From Maribellus comscasis (lineage in GTDB: Bacteria; Bacteroidota; Bacteroidia; Bacteroidales; Prolixibacteraceae), in assembly GCF_009762775.1 (NCBI RefSeq), contig NZ_CP046401.1:5530001-5594000 (forward strand): a DNA stretch of 64,000 nt, written 5' to 3'. Position 1 is the stretch's first letter. The number at the start of each line of letters is the position of its first letter. Below the pieces are notes generated by a model, which was not told the DNA's origin, made no database searches, and saw nothing but the letters and a program-made list of their open reading frames with translations. Position numbers and translations under genes: made by a program. This document shows, in pieces, positions 25,810-34,712 of this stretch.

Positions 25810-27144
25810 TTACAATAAGTTGCTTGCCAATTCTGCCAGATAACTGCGCTCGCCTTTTAAAAGGTTTATATGAGCAAATATATCCTGATTCTTTAGCCGG
25901 TCGGTCATATATGCCAGGCCGTTTGATTTCATATCGAGGTAAGGCGAGTCGATTTGTTGTAAATCGCCGGTAAATATCATTTTTGTTCCTTCTCCCGCAC
26001 GTGTAATAATGGTTTTTATTTCGTGTGGAGTCAGGTTTTGTGCTTCGTCGATAATAAAATACGAGTTTGAAAGACTTCGTCCGCGAATATAAGCCAGCGG
26101 CGTAATTACCAGTCTTTCTTCTTTTTGCAGTTCTTCTATTTTTTGATATTCCTGACTGCGGGGATTAAATACATGTTTTATCACTCCGAGATTGTCAAAA
26201 AGAGGCTGCATGTAAGGGTTTATTTTTTCTGATGCGTCTCCCGGCAGAAATCCCAAATCGCGGTTACTTAAGGCAACAATCGGCCGCGCCAGCAAAATCT
26301 GGTCAAAACTTTTGTGCATTTCGATGGCTGCCGCTAAAGCAAGAAGTGTTTTGCCCGTTCCCGCTTTTCCGGTTAAAGCAATTAGTTTTATTTCCGGATC
26401 CATCAATACATTTAAACTAAATGTTTGTTCGGCATTTCTGGGTTTAATTCCATATGCTGTTTTCTTTTCTACCCTGAAAATTCTATCTGCCTTTGCATCG
26501 TAACGGGCCAAAACACTTGAATTGTTGCCTTTAAAAATAAAACACTCATTGGCTTCCGGCTTAAATTCACTTTTGATTTCTTCGATAGCAAACGAGCCTT
26601 GTTCATACAATAAGTCAATCAGTCGGTCGTCAAAATTCTCCAGCGTAGTTATTGTTTTGTCGAGGACATTTTCATCAGTAACCTGGTCGGTTTTGTAATC
26701 TTCCGACTGAATTCCCAGTGATTTGGCTTTCATCCGCAAGTTAATATCCTTACTCACAAGAATTGTTTTTCTGTCTGGATATGTTTTAGATGCATAATCG
26801 GCAATAGCCAAAATGCGGTGGTCGGGAATATCTTCACGGAAGGAGGCTTTTAATTCATCGGAAAATGGCTTTCCTGTTTCAATTCGCAGTTTTCCCTTTC
26901 CTTTTCCCAGGGTTTTCCCTCCGTTAAATAACTCATCTCCTACGATTTCATCCAGCAGACGGGTGAATTCCCGGGCCTGAAAATTGATGAGATCATTGCC
27001 TCTTTTAAATTTATCCAGTTCTTCTAAAACAGTTATTGGGAGTAGAATGTCGTTGTCCTGAAACTGGTAAATGCAGGTGTGGTCGTGTAAAATTACATTT
27101 GTGTCTAAAATGAAAATTTTACTCTTGCTATTTGCGTTCAACAT
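25810..27144 (-). CDS. PhoH family protein, PIN-PhoH fusion
   Basis: 444 residues: an N-terminal PIN domain (IFILDTNVILHD, with acidic residues in VLEELDKFKRG and VSKDINLRMKAKSLG) fused to a PhoH NTPase (Walker A GKAGTGKTLLALA, Walker B YFIIDEAQNL). This is the PhoH2 architecture, seen as an ATP-dependent RNA helicase and ribonuclease in actinobacteria. The gene is alone, divergent from folC with about 100 bp between the starts. Confidence 0.92.
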   Translation of the reverse strand: MLNANSKSKIFILDTNVILHDHTCIYQFQDNDILLPITVLEELDKFKRGNDLINFQAREFTRLLDEIVGDELFNGGKTLGKGKGKLRIETGKPFSDELKASFREDIPDHRILAIADYASKTYPDRKTILVSKDINLRMKAKSLGIQSEDYKTDQVTDENVLDKTITTLENFDDRLIDLLYEQGSFAIEEIKSEFKPEANECFIFKGNNSSVLARYDAKADRIFRVEKKTAYGIKPRNAEQTFSLNVLMDPEIKLIALTGKAGTGKTLLALAAAIEMHKSFDQILLARPIVALSNRDLGFLPGDASEKINPYMQPLFDNLGVIKHVFNPRSQEYQKIEELQKEERLVITPLAYIRGRSLSNSYFIIDEAQNLTPHEIKTIITRAGEGTKMIFTGDLQQIDSPYLDMKSNGLAYMTDRLKNQDIFAHINLLKGERSYLAELASNLL

Positions 27145-27248
27145 ACTTTGGATTATGAATTTTTTAAATGTAGAAAAATTCGACAGATTTATATTTGACC
27201 AATCTTATTTTTAATAAACTTGCAACGGTTAATAAATTTATTTTAACG

Positions 27249-28544
27249 TTGAAATATACAGAAACACTCAATTATTTATATACGATGTTGCCGATGTACC
27301 AGCGAACCGGTCCGGCAGCATACAAAGACAATCTGGATAATACCATTTTGTTGGACAATTATTATGAAAATCCCCATGAAAAATTTAGAACCATTCATGT
27401 AGCCGGAACAAACGGCAAGGGTTCTGTGTCGCATATGCTGGCTGCAGTTTTTCAGAAAGCCGGTTACAAAACCGGATTGTATACTTCTCCTCACTTAAAA
27501 GATTTCAGAGAAAGAATTCGGATTAACGGAGTAATGATTCCGAAAAATGAGATTGTTCAGTGGGTGGAGAATTTTAGAATCAACAATGAGTTGTGGAAAA
27601 TTGAGCCTTCTTTTTTTGAACTGACGGTGGCTTTGGCATTTGACTATTTTGCACGTGGAAAGGTAGATATTGCGATTGTGGAAGTAGGTCTTGGCGGCCG
27701 GCTCGATTCAACAAATATTATCAGGCCTGAAGTGAGTGTGATAACCAATATTGGTCTTGACCATGTTGCACTTTTGGGAGATTCAATTGAAAAAATTGCT
27801 GCAGAAAAAGGCGGGATAATAAAGCCTGGTGTCCCGGTTGTGGTTGGAAAAAAACAAAAAGAAACAGGTCCTGTTTTTATGGATATTGCAACGAAAACAG
27901 GTTCAGAAATATTTTTTGCCGATCAGGAATATAAAATTCCTTATTCAATGCAGGATTTAAGTGGAAAACAAGTGATGAAAGTTGAAAAGAATGGCGGAAT
28001 GTTTTTTGAACAATTAAAACTGGATTTGCTTGGACTGTATCAGCTGGAGAATTTACCGGCAGTTTTGAAAACGATTGAACTGATGCAACAAAAAGGGTGG
28101 CTGCTTTCCGATGAAAATATTCTTGACGGTTTGTCTGATGCTGCTCAATTGACTGGCTTAATGGGGCGCTGGCAAATTATTGGCGCAAATCCTAAAATGG
28201 TGTGCGATACAGCTCATAATGCCGATGGAATTTCACAGATTGTTCGACAAATTGAACAAACGCCATTTGAGAATTTGCATATCGTATTTGGAATGGTAAA
28301 TGATAAAGAACCTGAAAAAGTTTTGTCGCTACTTCCCCAAAATGCGACTTTTTATTTTACCAAAGCAAATATTCCGCGCGCTTTGGATGAAAAAGTTTTA
28401 AAGGCGAAGGCTTTAAAATTCGGATTTAAGGGTGAAAGTTATTCTTCAGTGTTTGAGGCGCTTAATCAGGCACAAAAAAAAGCCGGAGAAAATGACTTAA
28501 TTTACGTGGGAGGGAGTACGTTTGTTGTTGCAGAAATTTTATAG
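27249..28544 (+). CDS. folC: Bifunctional folylpolyglutamate/dihydrofolate synthase
   Basis: The first in-frame ATG is 30 codons in. A TTG at 27249 gives the expected N-terminus (LKYTETLNYLYTMLPMYQRT) and is chosen; the frame remains open further upstream to a TTG at 27195, but that region overlaps promoter-like sequence. The ~431-residue enzyme has the Mur-ligase P-loop TIHVAGTNGKGSVSHMLA, SPHLKDFRERIRING, and VGLGGRLDSTN/ITNIGLDH motifs. It adds glutamate to dihydropteroate and folates. Confidence 0.93.
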   Translation: MKYTETLNYLYTMLPMYQRTGPAAYKDNLDNTILLDNYYENPHEKFRTIHVAGTNGKGSVSHMLAAVFQKAGYKTGLYTSPHLKDFRERIRINGVMIPKNEIVQWVENFRINNELWKIEPSFFELTVALAFDYFARGKVDIAIVEVGLGGRLDSTNIIRPEVSVITNIGLDHVALLGDSIEKIAAEKGGIIKPGVPVVVGKKQKETGPVFMDIATKTGSEIFFADQEYKIPYSMQDLSGKQVMKVEKNGGMFFEQLKLDLLGLYQLENLPAVLKTIELMQQKGWLLSDENILDGLSDAAQLTGLMGRWQIIGANPKMVCDTAHNADGISQIVRQIEQTPFENLHIVFGMVNDKEPEKVLSLLPQNATFYFTKANIPRALDEKVLKAKALKFGFKGESYSSVFEALNQAQKKAGENDLIYVGGSTFVVAEIL

Positions 28545-28562
28545 CTATTTTTTTCTATTTTT

Positions 28563-28593
28563 TTTGCAGAACTGAAAATAGGTTTTATATTTG
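28563..28593 (+). promoter_or_regulatory. Bacteroidota consensus promoter for tRNA-Val
   Basis: TTTG (28563-28566), exactly 19 bp, then TATATTTG (28586-28593). This is a perfect match to the Bacteroidota primary sigma-factor consensus TTTG-N19-TAnnTTTG, placed about 45 bp ahead of the tRNA. Confidence 0.85.
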
Positions 28594-28644
28594 CAACGCT
28601 TTTCCGAAAGGGAGGCGCGTTCAGAGAAACAGACAATATATTTT

Positions 28645-28719
28645 GGGAGCATAGCTCAGCTGGTTCAGAGCACCTGCCTTACAAGCAGGGGGTCACTGGT
28701 TCGAATCCAGTTGTTCCCA
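28645..28719 (+). tRNA. tRNA-Val (TAC)
   Basis: A 75-nt cloverleaf: acceptor GGGAGCA/TGTTCCC, D-arm AGCTCAGCTGGTTCAGAGC, anticodon stem CCTGC/GCAGG with loop CTTACAA (anticodon TAC), variable GGTC, T-arm ACTGG-TTCGAAT-CCAGT and discriminator A. CCA is not encoded. A terminator follows at once. Confidence 0.97.
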
Positions 28720-28723
28720 CTTA

Positions 28724-28762
28724 AAAACCAAGAAGTTACAAGTTAGCTGTCTTGGTTTTTTT
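28724..28762 (+). terminator. Intrinsic terminator after tRNA-Val
   Basis: AACCAAGA and TCTTGGTT form an 8-bp stem around a 17-nt loop and are followed by a T7 run. Confidence 0.85.
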
Positions 28763-29053
28763 GTCTATTTGCACAAAATTTGCACAATATGTGCTTTCAA
28801 AACAACCTTTCGCTTTTCTTTATTTCTAATTATTATTTGAAATTTAAAAGAGGGGGAGTACAATTTTCAAAAACGTTTCCCATACATCCAGACAGAGTGA
28901 AAAGGGTATAATAACAGTTCATACTCCTTTTTTCTTATTTATTATTGGTGTATTTTATTGTTAAATATAAAATTTAAGCAATAGATCGATTCTAAATAAT
29001 GAATTGAATTATCAAAAAGATATAATTGGAAAGCGATGACTAAAAAAATAGAA
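28763..29053. other. Gene-free spacer with TTTGCACA direct repeats
   Basis: TTTGCACA is repeated at 28769 and 28780, right after the tRNA-Val terminator. The same motif occurs, spaced alike, beside the tRNA(CAT) fragment near 6480-6503. The rest of the tract (about 250 bp, A+T-rich) has no recognised gene. Repeats of this sort may be integrase arm-binding sites, but no integrase gene is present. Confidence 0.5.
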
Positions 29054-29350
29054 CTAGAAAACAGTCACTTCAATAGTTTTTTCTTTTGCATTACTGTTTG
29101 TGTCCCAATCTTTATATCCTATTTTTATGGCACCACTTCCGGATGAATTTGCTTTGATGTGAAAGATACTTTCAAAAGTGCCTTCCTGTTCTGGGTAATC
29201 CGTTTTGAGTAAAATGAGATTTTCCGGAAGATGTATAAATGCCTCCAGGTTAAGATGTGGCGGGACAACAGCAACACTGTAATTCTCCAGGGTAAATTCA
29301 TCTCCTGTTTTAAGATTTATTTGGTCTGTATTTTCAGCTAAAAATTTCAT
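29054..29350 (-). CDS. Chagasin-like cysteine-protease inhibitor candidate
   Basis: The ATG at 29350 (MKFLAENTDQINLKTGDEFT) is preferred; upstream in-frame codons read into non-conserved sequence. The 98-residue product has no signal peptide and looks like a small all-beta, immunoglobulin-like domain: an initial L(K)TGDEFTLEN strand, a central GTFESIFHIKANSSGSGAIK and a closing KIGYKDWDTNSNAKEKTIEV. Strand order and the AxxSGxGxIxxxYxDW pattern recall chagasin/I42 inhibitors of papain-like proteases, but the NPTTG loop is absent. It lies 127 nt downstream of a papain-like protease gene, which strengthens the guess. Confidence 0.5.
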   Translation of the reverse strand: MKFLAENTDQINLKTGDEFTLENYSVAVVPPHLNLEAFIHLPENLILLKTDYPEQEGTFESIFHIKANSSGSGAIKIGYKDWDTNSNAKEKTIEVTVF

Positions 29351-29477
29351 TATTTTAAAAATTGGAATTAGTGAGTTTAAGATACAACTATTTTGGTTTG
29401 CTGAGCCATCAGTAAAATTGTTTTTTATTGATATATTAAAAAACAGGCCGGAAGATTTCTCCCGGCCCGTTGATTTA

Positions 29478-31364
29478 TCAGACATAGAACAGTAACTCAA
29501 TTTTTGCCCAGGAATATTTTTCTACAAAACCTACATTGTCTGAAATAACGTGCCACCACAAGTCGGCATATTTTCCGCCACCGGTTTGCAGCGTATCCAG
29601 ATTATAAGTCCACGACGAGGGGACCATAATTCCCCGTTTGTATTTGTATCTTGTGCCGTCGTTATTCAAAACTTCAAGATAAGAAATTTCAAGCTGGTTG
29701 TTGGATTCCAAATGCATAATTGCTTTGTATGGGCGATTGGTCGTTGTTTTTCCAACAACAACGGCAAAATTAAGCTTACTTGATGGAATACCTGCATCAT
29801 TAATTGAATAACTGTTAATTCTGCTTGCTGTCAGGTATTTCATATCATACAATATGCAAACTTTGGCGCCATTTCTAGGAACGAGATAATTAACACCCGG
29901 TTTAACAGCTTCCCACCAGAAGTCTGCATCATTCGATGTTTCGCGACCACTGTCGATGTCGCATAAATAAGTACCACGAACAACCAAGCCGCTGCGTTTC
30001 AGATGAACAGTTCCGTTTGCATTGTATACCACCAGGTTTTTTAGGTAGAGGTTGTATCCTGCATAGGCTTCGCAAACTGCGTATCTTCCTTTTGAGGTTT
30101 TAAAGGCAATAATGGCAGCACGCAATCTGGTTCTGCTGATTTTGGAATAGGAATAGGGTGCCCGCAAAAGTCTTCCCGGAACACTTTGTGGTTCAAAAGG
30201 TACGGGTTGTTTAACCACAAATCCATATTTGAAGTAGGTACGAATGTAATCGTAACTCAAATAGGCATAACCGGAATGTCCCCATCCTGGTCCCCAACTA
30301 TTTTTAACAATAAAGTAGTTTTGGATTTTATTGTAGCCAACAACAAGCATGGCGTGCCCCCCTTGATAAATTGGATTTCCGTTTGAAAATCTGGGATCCA
30401 GAATGCCGTCATTATCGGTGTCCTGCCAGGCAACCCACGTACCGATTACAATGTTATAACCCTGGTAAAGCAGCGATTCCAGATAACGGGTGTTTTTAAT
30501 ACTCTCTCCGGTAAGCCCGTTGTCCTGAATAATTTTGTAATATTTAATTCCGTATGTTTGATTTCCTGTTGCATCCGATGACGGGCCGTAAGTTCCGGCA
30601 CTTATTAAACTATTTATTTGAGACTGGTTACACAGATAGGGCCACTCTGATTCCAGGCAAATTTTTCCATCGCTCCGGGCGAGATATTTTGCTGCATCAG
30701 TAGTTTTTAATCCCTGATCCTGACTGTGAGGCCGACCTATAAATTCATTGAATTTGTAATGAAGATATTGTTCCGAAAGATCATCCGGAATATGATCAAA
30801 CGCTTCCAAAACCCCGCAAGAAGCATGGGCAACGCAGGTACCCCGAGAGCACTGGTTTTTAACGGGCGATTGGTCGCTTCGGTGATCAATTGTAGAAGGT
30901 AATCCCATTGATTCTGACTCTACAATATTTAAGTCGGTTGGTGCCTCCAGTGTATCCTGTGCATAATAAGACTTAAATTTTACGGTATCATCATTAATTA
31001 ATTTTTCACTTTTCTGATCTTCTTCATCCAATTCAGGATCAAAATCAAAATCTTCCGGATGAATTAAAGTGACTTCAAAGGTTTCATAGTCTTTGTTTTC
31101 GTCACGTTTCTCGTCGATCTTTTTTAGCAGGTCGTCGTCTTCAATTTCATTGGCTTCCAGTTTTTCTATCGCATCGTTGCTTAAATCTAAATCTTCATCA
31201 AGCAATTCTGCCATATTTTGATGGGTTTTTGCATGAACTTTAAACTTCACTTCTTTTTTTTCGGTTGTAAACCACTTTTGCACTTCATTTTCGGTAACCG
31301 AAACAATGCGTTGTTTTAACACTGTAGCTTGTTCTTTTGTGAACTTTTTAAATTCGTTTTTCAT
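29478..31364 (-). CDS. Papain-like (C1) cysteine protease with duplicated C-terminal domain
   Basis: 628 residues without a signal peptide. Residues ~1-150 form a charged, strongly acidic N-terminal region; ~155-385 are the papain fold: oxyanion Gln171 and nucleophile Cys177 (SPVKNQCSRGTCVAHAS), His337 (GGHAMLVVGYN), Asn355 (IVKNSWGPGWGHSGYAYL). The usual Trp after the nucleophile is Val. Residues ~428-507 and ~546-627 are two copies of an unrecognised ~80-residue beta-rich unit, marked by DADFWWEAV and YADLWWHVI. Downstream lies an inhibitor-like gene. Cytoplasmic or leaderless-secreted; substrate unknown. Confidence 0.88.
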   Translation of the reverse strand: MKNEFKKFTKEQATVLKQRIVSVTENEVQKWFTTEKKEVKFKVHAKTHQNMAELLDEDLDLSNDAIEKLEANEIEDDDLLKKIDEKRDENKDYETFEVTLIHPEDFDFDPELDEEDQKSEKLINDDTVKFKSYYAQDTLEAPTDLNIVESESMGLPSTIDHRSDQSPVKNQCSRGTCVAHASCGVLEAFDHIPDDLSEQYLHYKFNEFIGRPHSQDQGLKTTDAAKYLARSDGKICLESEWPYLCNQSQINSLISAGTYGPSSDATGNQTYGIKYYKIIQDNGLTGESIKNTRYLESLLYQGYNIVIGTWVAWQDTDNDGILDPRFSNGNPIYQGGHAMLVVGYNKIQNYFIVKNSWGPGWGHSGYAYLSYDYIRTYFKYGFVVKQPVPFEPQSVPGRLLRAPYSYSKISRTRLRAAIIAFKTSKGRYAVCEAYAGYNLYLKNLVVYNANGTVHLKRSGLVVRGTYLCDIDSGRETSNDADFWWEAVKPGVNYLVPRNGAKVCILYDMKYLTASRINSYSINDAGIPSSKLNFAVVVGKTTTNRPYKAIMHLESNNQLEISYLEVLNNDGTRYKYKRGIMVPSSWTYNLDTLQTGGGKYADLWWHVISDNVGFVEKYSWAKIELLFYV

Positions 31365-31997
31365 GTAGTTAATTTTAATTTAATGGTTGGAATTTTTTAA
31401 AATTTTAATCGATTAGTTCGTTAACAATCATTTTCAGTAAGCCCGAGTGGTATTTTTTACTTGAAAAAATGAATAGTTAATTTTGAGGAGCTGATTTATT
31501 TGCTTCTGATTCATAGATTGGTTGATAATTTAGTTTCCTAATTATGGCACGGCCATAGTTCATAAGTTTGTCATAATTGTATAAAAATTCTATAGTTTGG
31601 TCTCTTTTAGGTTGTTATGGTTTATAATCATGTAATAAGTTACGACTTTTAGATTTAAACTACAAAGTGTATCTTGCTTAAAAAAGAGTTTATTGTCTGA
31701 AAAGCAGCAGTCCTTTTGTTTTAGTTGAATGGTTTTAAATAGAAGTGTTTTGTGATTTTGCTTTTACTTTAATCCGCGTCGTTATTTTGAGTTTGCATAT
31801 CAACTCTGTATTCTTTTACCCGGTGTGATTTCTTGTTTCAATTATATGTGTAATTTATTCTTTTTGAAGTGTCATCGTAAATAATACACTACCTTATGTT
31901 AATAAGTTTGAGACAAAGGATTAAATTAATTGCAGTTTCTTTTTTATTATTGAAGTACCCTTATTTTTTATCTTTTTTATTCCTTAAAACGAAATTA
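31365..31997. other. Long gene-free A+T-rich tract
   Basis: About 630 bp before an orphan terminator contain no supported reading frame. A TAAGTTTG box at 31903-31910 matches the Bacteroidota -7 element on the plus strand, but the -33 position lacks TTTG. If that promoter works, a ~110-nt RNA would run to the terminator at 31998-32028. Confidence 0.4.
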
Positions 31998-32028
31998 CAG
32001 GGTAGCTTTTTGCTGCCCTGATTTTTAT
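31998..32028 (+). terminator. Orphan intrinsic terminator
   Basis: CAGGG(T)AGC-TTTTT-GCT(G)CCCTG followed by ATTTTTATTT. It is a strong stem with a T-rich tail on the plus strand, but no plus-strand gene lies upstream for more than 3 kb. It could end a small RNA. Confidence 0.7.
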
Positions 32029-32261
32029 TTGAATAAGTGTTATGTGACAGCTCATGAATAAAACTGAAAATTTGAGGTTAAACCTTTTACAATTCATAAA
32101 GTCATAAAAATACGTTTATTCCTGCATAAATAAACGAATGTTACTTATTCAATAACTTAATTAATAAATTATTTTTGTTTGTTTTGCAATCGACATTGTG
32201 TAAAGAGAAATCCTTACATTCGAATTTTAAATTCTAATTAATGAACTAAAAACTAAGGTTT

Positions 32262-33668
32262 ATGGAAGAAACTTCAAAAAATCAACTAAATCGTAGAAGA
32301 TTTTTAGGTTTGTCCGCGTTGGGTTTAACCGGTTTAACTGTTTTACCAAGCTGGACAATGAATGGTATCAAAATAGCTCCAAGTGACAGAGTTGTACTTG
32401 GTTATATTGGCTGTGGTCAACAGGCACTTTCCGATTTTAGAGGATTTAGCAGTGTTCCTGGTGTTCAGGTTGTTGCTTGTTGCGACGTTGATAGTATGAA
32501 ACAACAGCGTTTCAAAAAAACGGTTGAAGAATGGCAAAAAGGACAGGGGGTTTCACCTCGGTGCGATATGTACGAACAGTATGAAGAATTACTGGAAAGA
32601 AGAGACATTGATGCAGTTGAAGTTGTAACTCCCGACCATTGGCATGCCTTACAAACAATCCACGCATGTCAGGCGGGAAAAGATGTATATGTTCAAAAGC
32701 CATTGTCTTTTACCATTACTGAGGCTCAGAAAATGGTAAGAGTTGCCAACGATAACAAGCGTGTTGTTCAGGTAGGTAGTCAGCAAAGATCAAGTGGTGA
32801 GTTCCAGAAAGCTATTGAATTGGTTCAAAACGGTGCTATTGGCCACATCGATAAGATTTATGCCAAAGTGGGTGATCCACCAAACCCATTGGATCTTCCT
32901 GAAGAGCCAATTCCGGGTAACCTCAATTTTAATTTATGGATGGGGCCATTAAACGATCCGAAAATTCATTACCATCCGGATCTTTGCCCTCCAATTTCTT
33001 TGGATCCGCCGGAAAGAGAGAAGTTGTGGGGTGCATGGCGCTGGTATCTTGAAACCGGAAATGGTTATACCGCCGACTGGGGTGCACACATGTTTGACAT
33101 TGCTCAGGCTGCTATTGGTATGGATGGCTCTGGACCAGCTGAAATTATTCCCAAAGGATACAACGGAGCAGAATATTTGACATTCAAATATTTAAATGGT
33201 ATTGTAATGACTGAACAGCCTTATTTGGAAGACATGCCCAAAGCTCAGGGAATTAAATTTATTGGAGATAAAGGCTGGATAGAAGTCGCACGTGGATATC
33301 TTGGATGTTCCGACTCTTCGCTTGTTCCTGAAAATCTGGCTGGAAGAAGGCCCCGAAACCTCACTCCTGAAGAACGGAAGAGAATGTATGAAGAAATGCA
33401 GAAAGCTCAGGCAAAAGGAAGCGGCAGCTTTGAAATTAGTGCACCTCATATGGAAAATTTTATCGATGCAGTTCGTTCAAGGCAAAAGCCAATTGCTCCA
33501 ATTGAAGTTGGTGCCAGTACTGCTGTTCTTTGTTGTTTGGGTAATATGGCAACCGAACTGAAACGTACGGTAAAATGGAATCCTGCTACTCAAAGTTTTG
33601 GCGAAGATAAAGAAGCATGGAATCACCGTTTATATCACTATGATTACAGAGGTTCATATAAATTGTAA
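32262..33668 (+). CDS. Gfo/Idh/MocA family oxidoreductase, Tat-exported
   Basis: 468 residues with a twin-arginine-type leader (NRRRFLGLSALGLTGLTVLP). The Rossmann fold begins at DRVVLGYIGCGQQALSDF, followed by VVACCDVD; the family EKP-type motif appears as VYVQKPLSFTITEAQKMVRV. C-terminal sections (GNGYTADWGAHMFDIAQAAI) are typical of the large Bacteroidota/Planctomycetes exported subfamily. Likely NAD(P)-dependent oxidation or reduction of a sugar or sugar acid in the periplasm. It is followed after 23 bp by a sugar isomerase/epimerase-like gene, as is usual for this family. Confidence 0.9.
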   Translation: MEETSKNQLNRRRFLGLSALGLTGLTVLPSWTMNGIKIAPSDRVVLGYIGCGQQALSDFRGFSSVPGVQVVACCDVDSMKQQRFKKTVEEWQKGQGVSPRCDMYEQYEELLERRDIDAVEVVTPDHWHALQTIHACQAGKDVYVQKPLSFTITEAQKMVRVANDNKRVVQVGSQQRSSGEFQKAIELVQNGAIGHIDKIYAKVGDPPNPLDLPEEPIPGNLNFNLWMGPLNDPKIHYHPDLCPPISLDPPEREKLWGAWRWYLETGNGYTADWGAHMFDIAQAAIGMDGSGPAEIIPKGYNGAEYLTFKYLNGIVMTEQPYLEDMPKAQGIKFIGDKGWIEVARGYLGCSDSSLVPENLAGRRPRNLTPEERKRMYEEMQKAQAKGSGSFEISAPHMENFIDAVRSRQKPIAPIEVGASTAVLCCLGNMATELKRTVKWNPATQSFGEDKEAWNHRLYHYDYRGSYKL

Positions 33669-33691
33669 TACAACTAACCAATAAAATAATT

Positions 33692-34633
33692 ATGGAGACA
33701 AAAAGAGAATTTTTAAAGAAACTTGGGCTTCTCACAGTTGGAGGAGTGGTAGGAGGTGCGATGGCTCCGGCTACAGCATCAAATTCCAAAGGTAATTTGT
33801 TTGCCCCAAAAAAAGTTGTGGGTTTACAGTTGTATTCTCTTGGAAGAGAATTAACTGAAGATGTTCCCAATGGATTAAAGAAAGTTGTTGAAATCGGATA
33901 TAGCAGAGCCGAGGCTGCCAGCTACCGTGAAAGAAAAATGTATGGCTATGACGTACCCGAATTTAAAAAAGTAGCCAATGATGCCGGTCTGGAAATTACG
34001 GGCTCGCATGTAAATCCCCCGGTTCGTAAATATACCAGGGATAACATGGGCGAAATTGCTGATTTTTGGAAAACAACCGTAGAAGACCATGCAAAACTTG
34101 GGGTTAATACCTTGGTTCAACCAGGGATGCCGCAAATTGAAAACCATGATGATGCCGCTATTGTATGCGAAGTTTTTAACAAAGCCGGTGAAATTGCAAA
34201 AGATGCCGGAATCAGATGGGGATACCATAATCACAACCACGAATTTGAAAGGGTGGTAAAAGAAGAAGATAAAGCCAAGCAACGTAATCCTTGGATGCCG
34301 GTTGGCGACGTAGTTTACGATTTGATGCTTGAAGGGACAGACCCAAGCCTGGTTTTCTTTGAAATGGATGTATACTGGACTGTTATGGGACAGAATGATC
34401 CGCTGGAATATTTCGAAAAATATGCAGGAAGGTTCCCGGTTTTACATATTAAAGACCGCTCAGTTCTTGGACAATCGGGTATGATGAATTTTAAAAATAT
34501 TTTCACAAAAGCCTACGAAAACGGGCTTGATGAATATTTTGTTGAATTGGAAGGAATCAAAGCCGGTATGACTCAGTTTGAAGGAGTAAAAGAATGTTTT
34601 GATTATTTGAACAAAGCTTCCTTTGTAAAATAG
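33692..34633 (+). CDS. Sugar phosphate isomerase/epimerase family (xylose isomerase-like TIM barrel)
   Basis: 313 residues, with a Tat-like leader (KREFLKKLGLLTVGGVVGGA). The TIM-barrel AP_endonuc_2 family signature is visible in VGLQLYSLGRELTEDV, SGSHV-type (ITGSHVNPPV), IRWGYHNHNHEFERV, LVFFEMDVYWTVM and FPVLHIKDRSV, the last three carrying probable metal ligands His, Glu, Asp and His. Pairs with the upstream oxidoreductase in a two-gene operon; together they probably process an exported or imported sugar derivative. Confidence 0.88.
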   Translation: METKREFLKKLGLLTVGGVVGGAMAPATASNSKGNLFAPKKVVGLQLYSLGRELTEDVPNGLKKVVEIGYSRAEAASYRERKMYGYDVPEFKKVANDAGLEITGSHVNPPVRKYTRDNMGEIADFWKTTVEDHAKLGVNTLVQPGMPQIENHDDAAIVCEVFNKAGEIAKDAGIRWGYHNHNHEFERVVKEEDKAKQRNPWMPVGDVVYDLMLEGTDPSLVFFEMDVYWTVMGQNDPLEYFEKYAGRFPVLHIKDRSVLGQSGMMNFKNIFTKAYENGLDEYFVELEGIKAGMTQFEGVKECFDYLNKASFVK

Positions 34634-34660
34634 GAGGATTGCACAAAAAAACGATAAAAA

Positions 34661-34693
34661 AAACAGGTATTCCTAAAATACCTGTTTTTTTAT
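34661..34693. terminator. Bidirectional terminator
   Basis: AAACAGGTATT-CCTAA-AATACCTGTTTTTTT: perfect 11-bp stem with A run on one side and T run on the other. It separates the convergent sugar-isomerase and GH15 genes. Confidence 0.88.
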
Positions 34694-34712
34694 GTCTGAT
34701 ACCGAAATGTAT

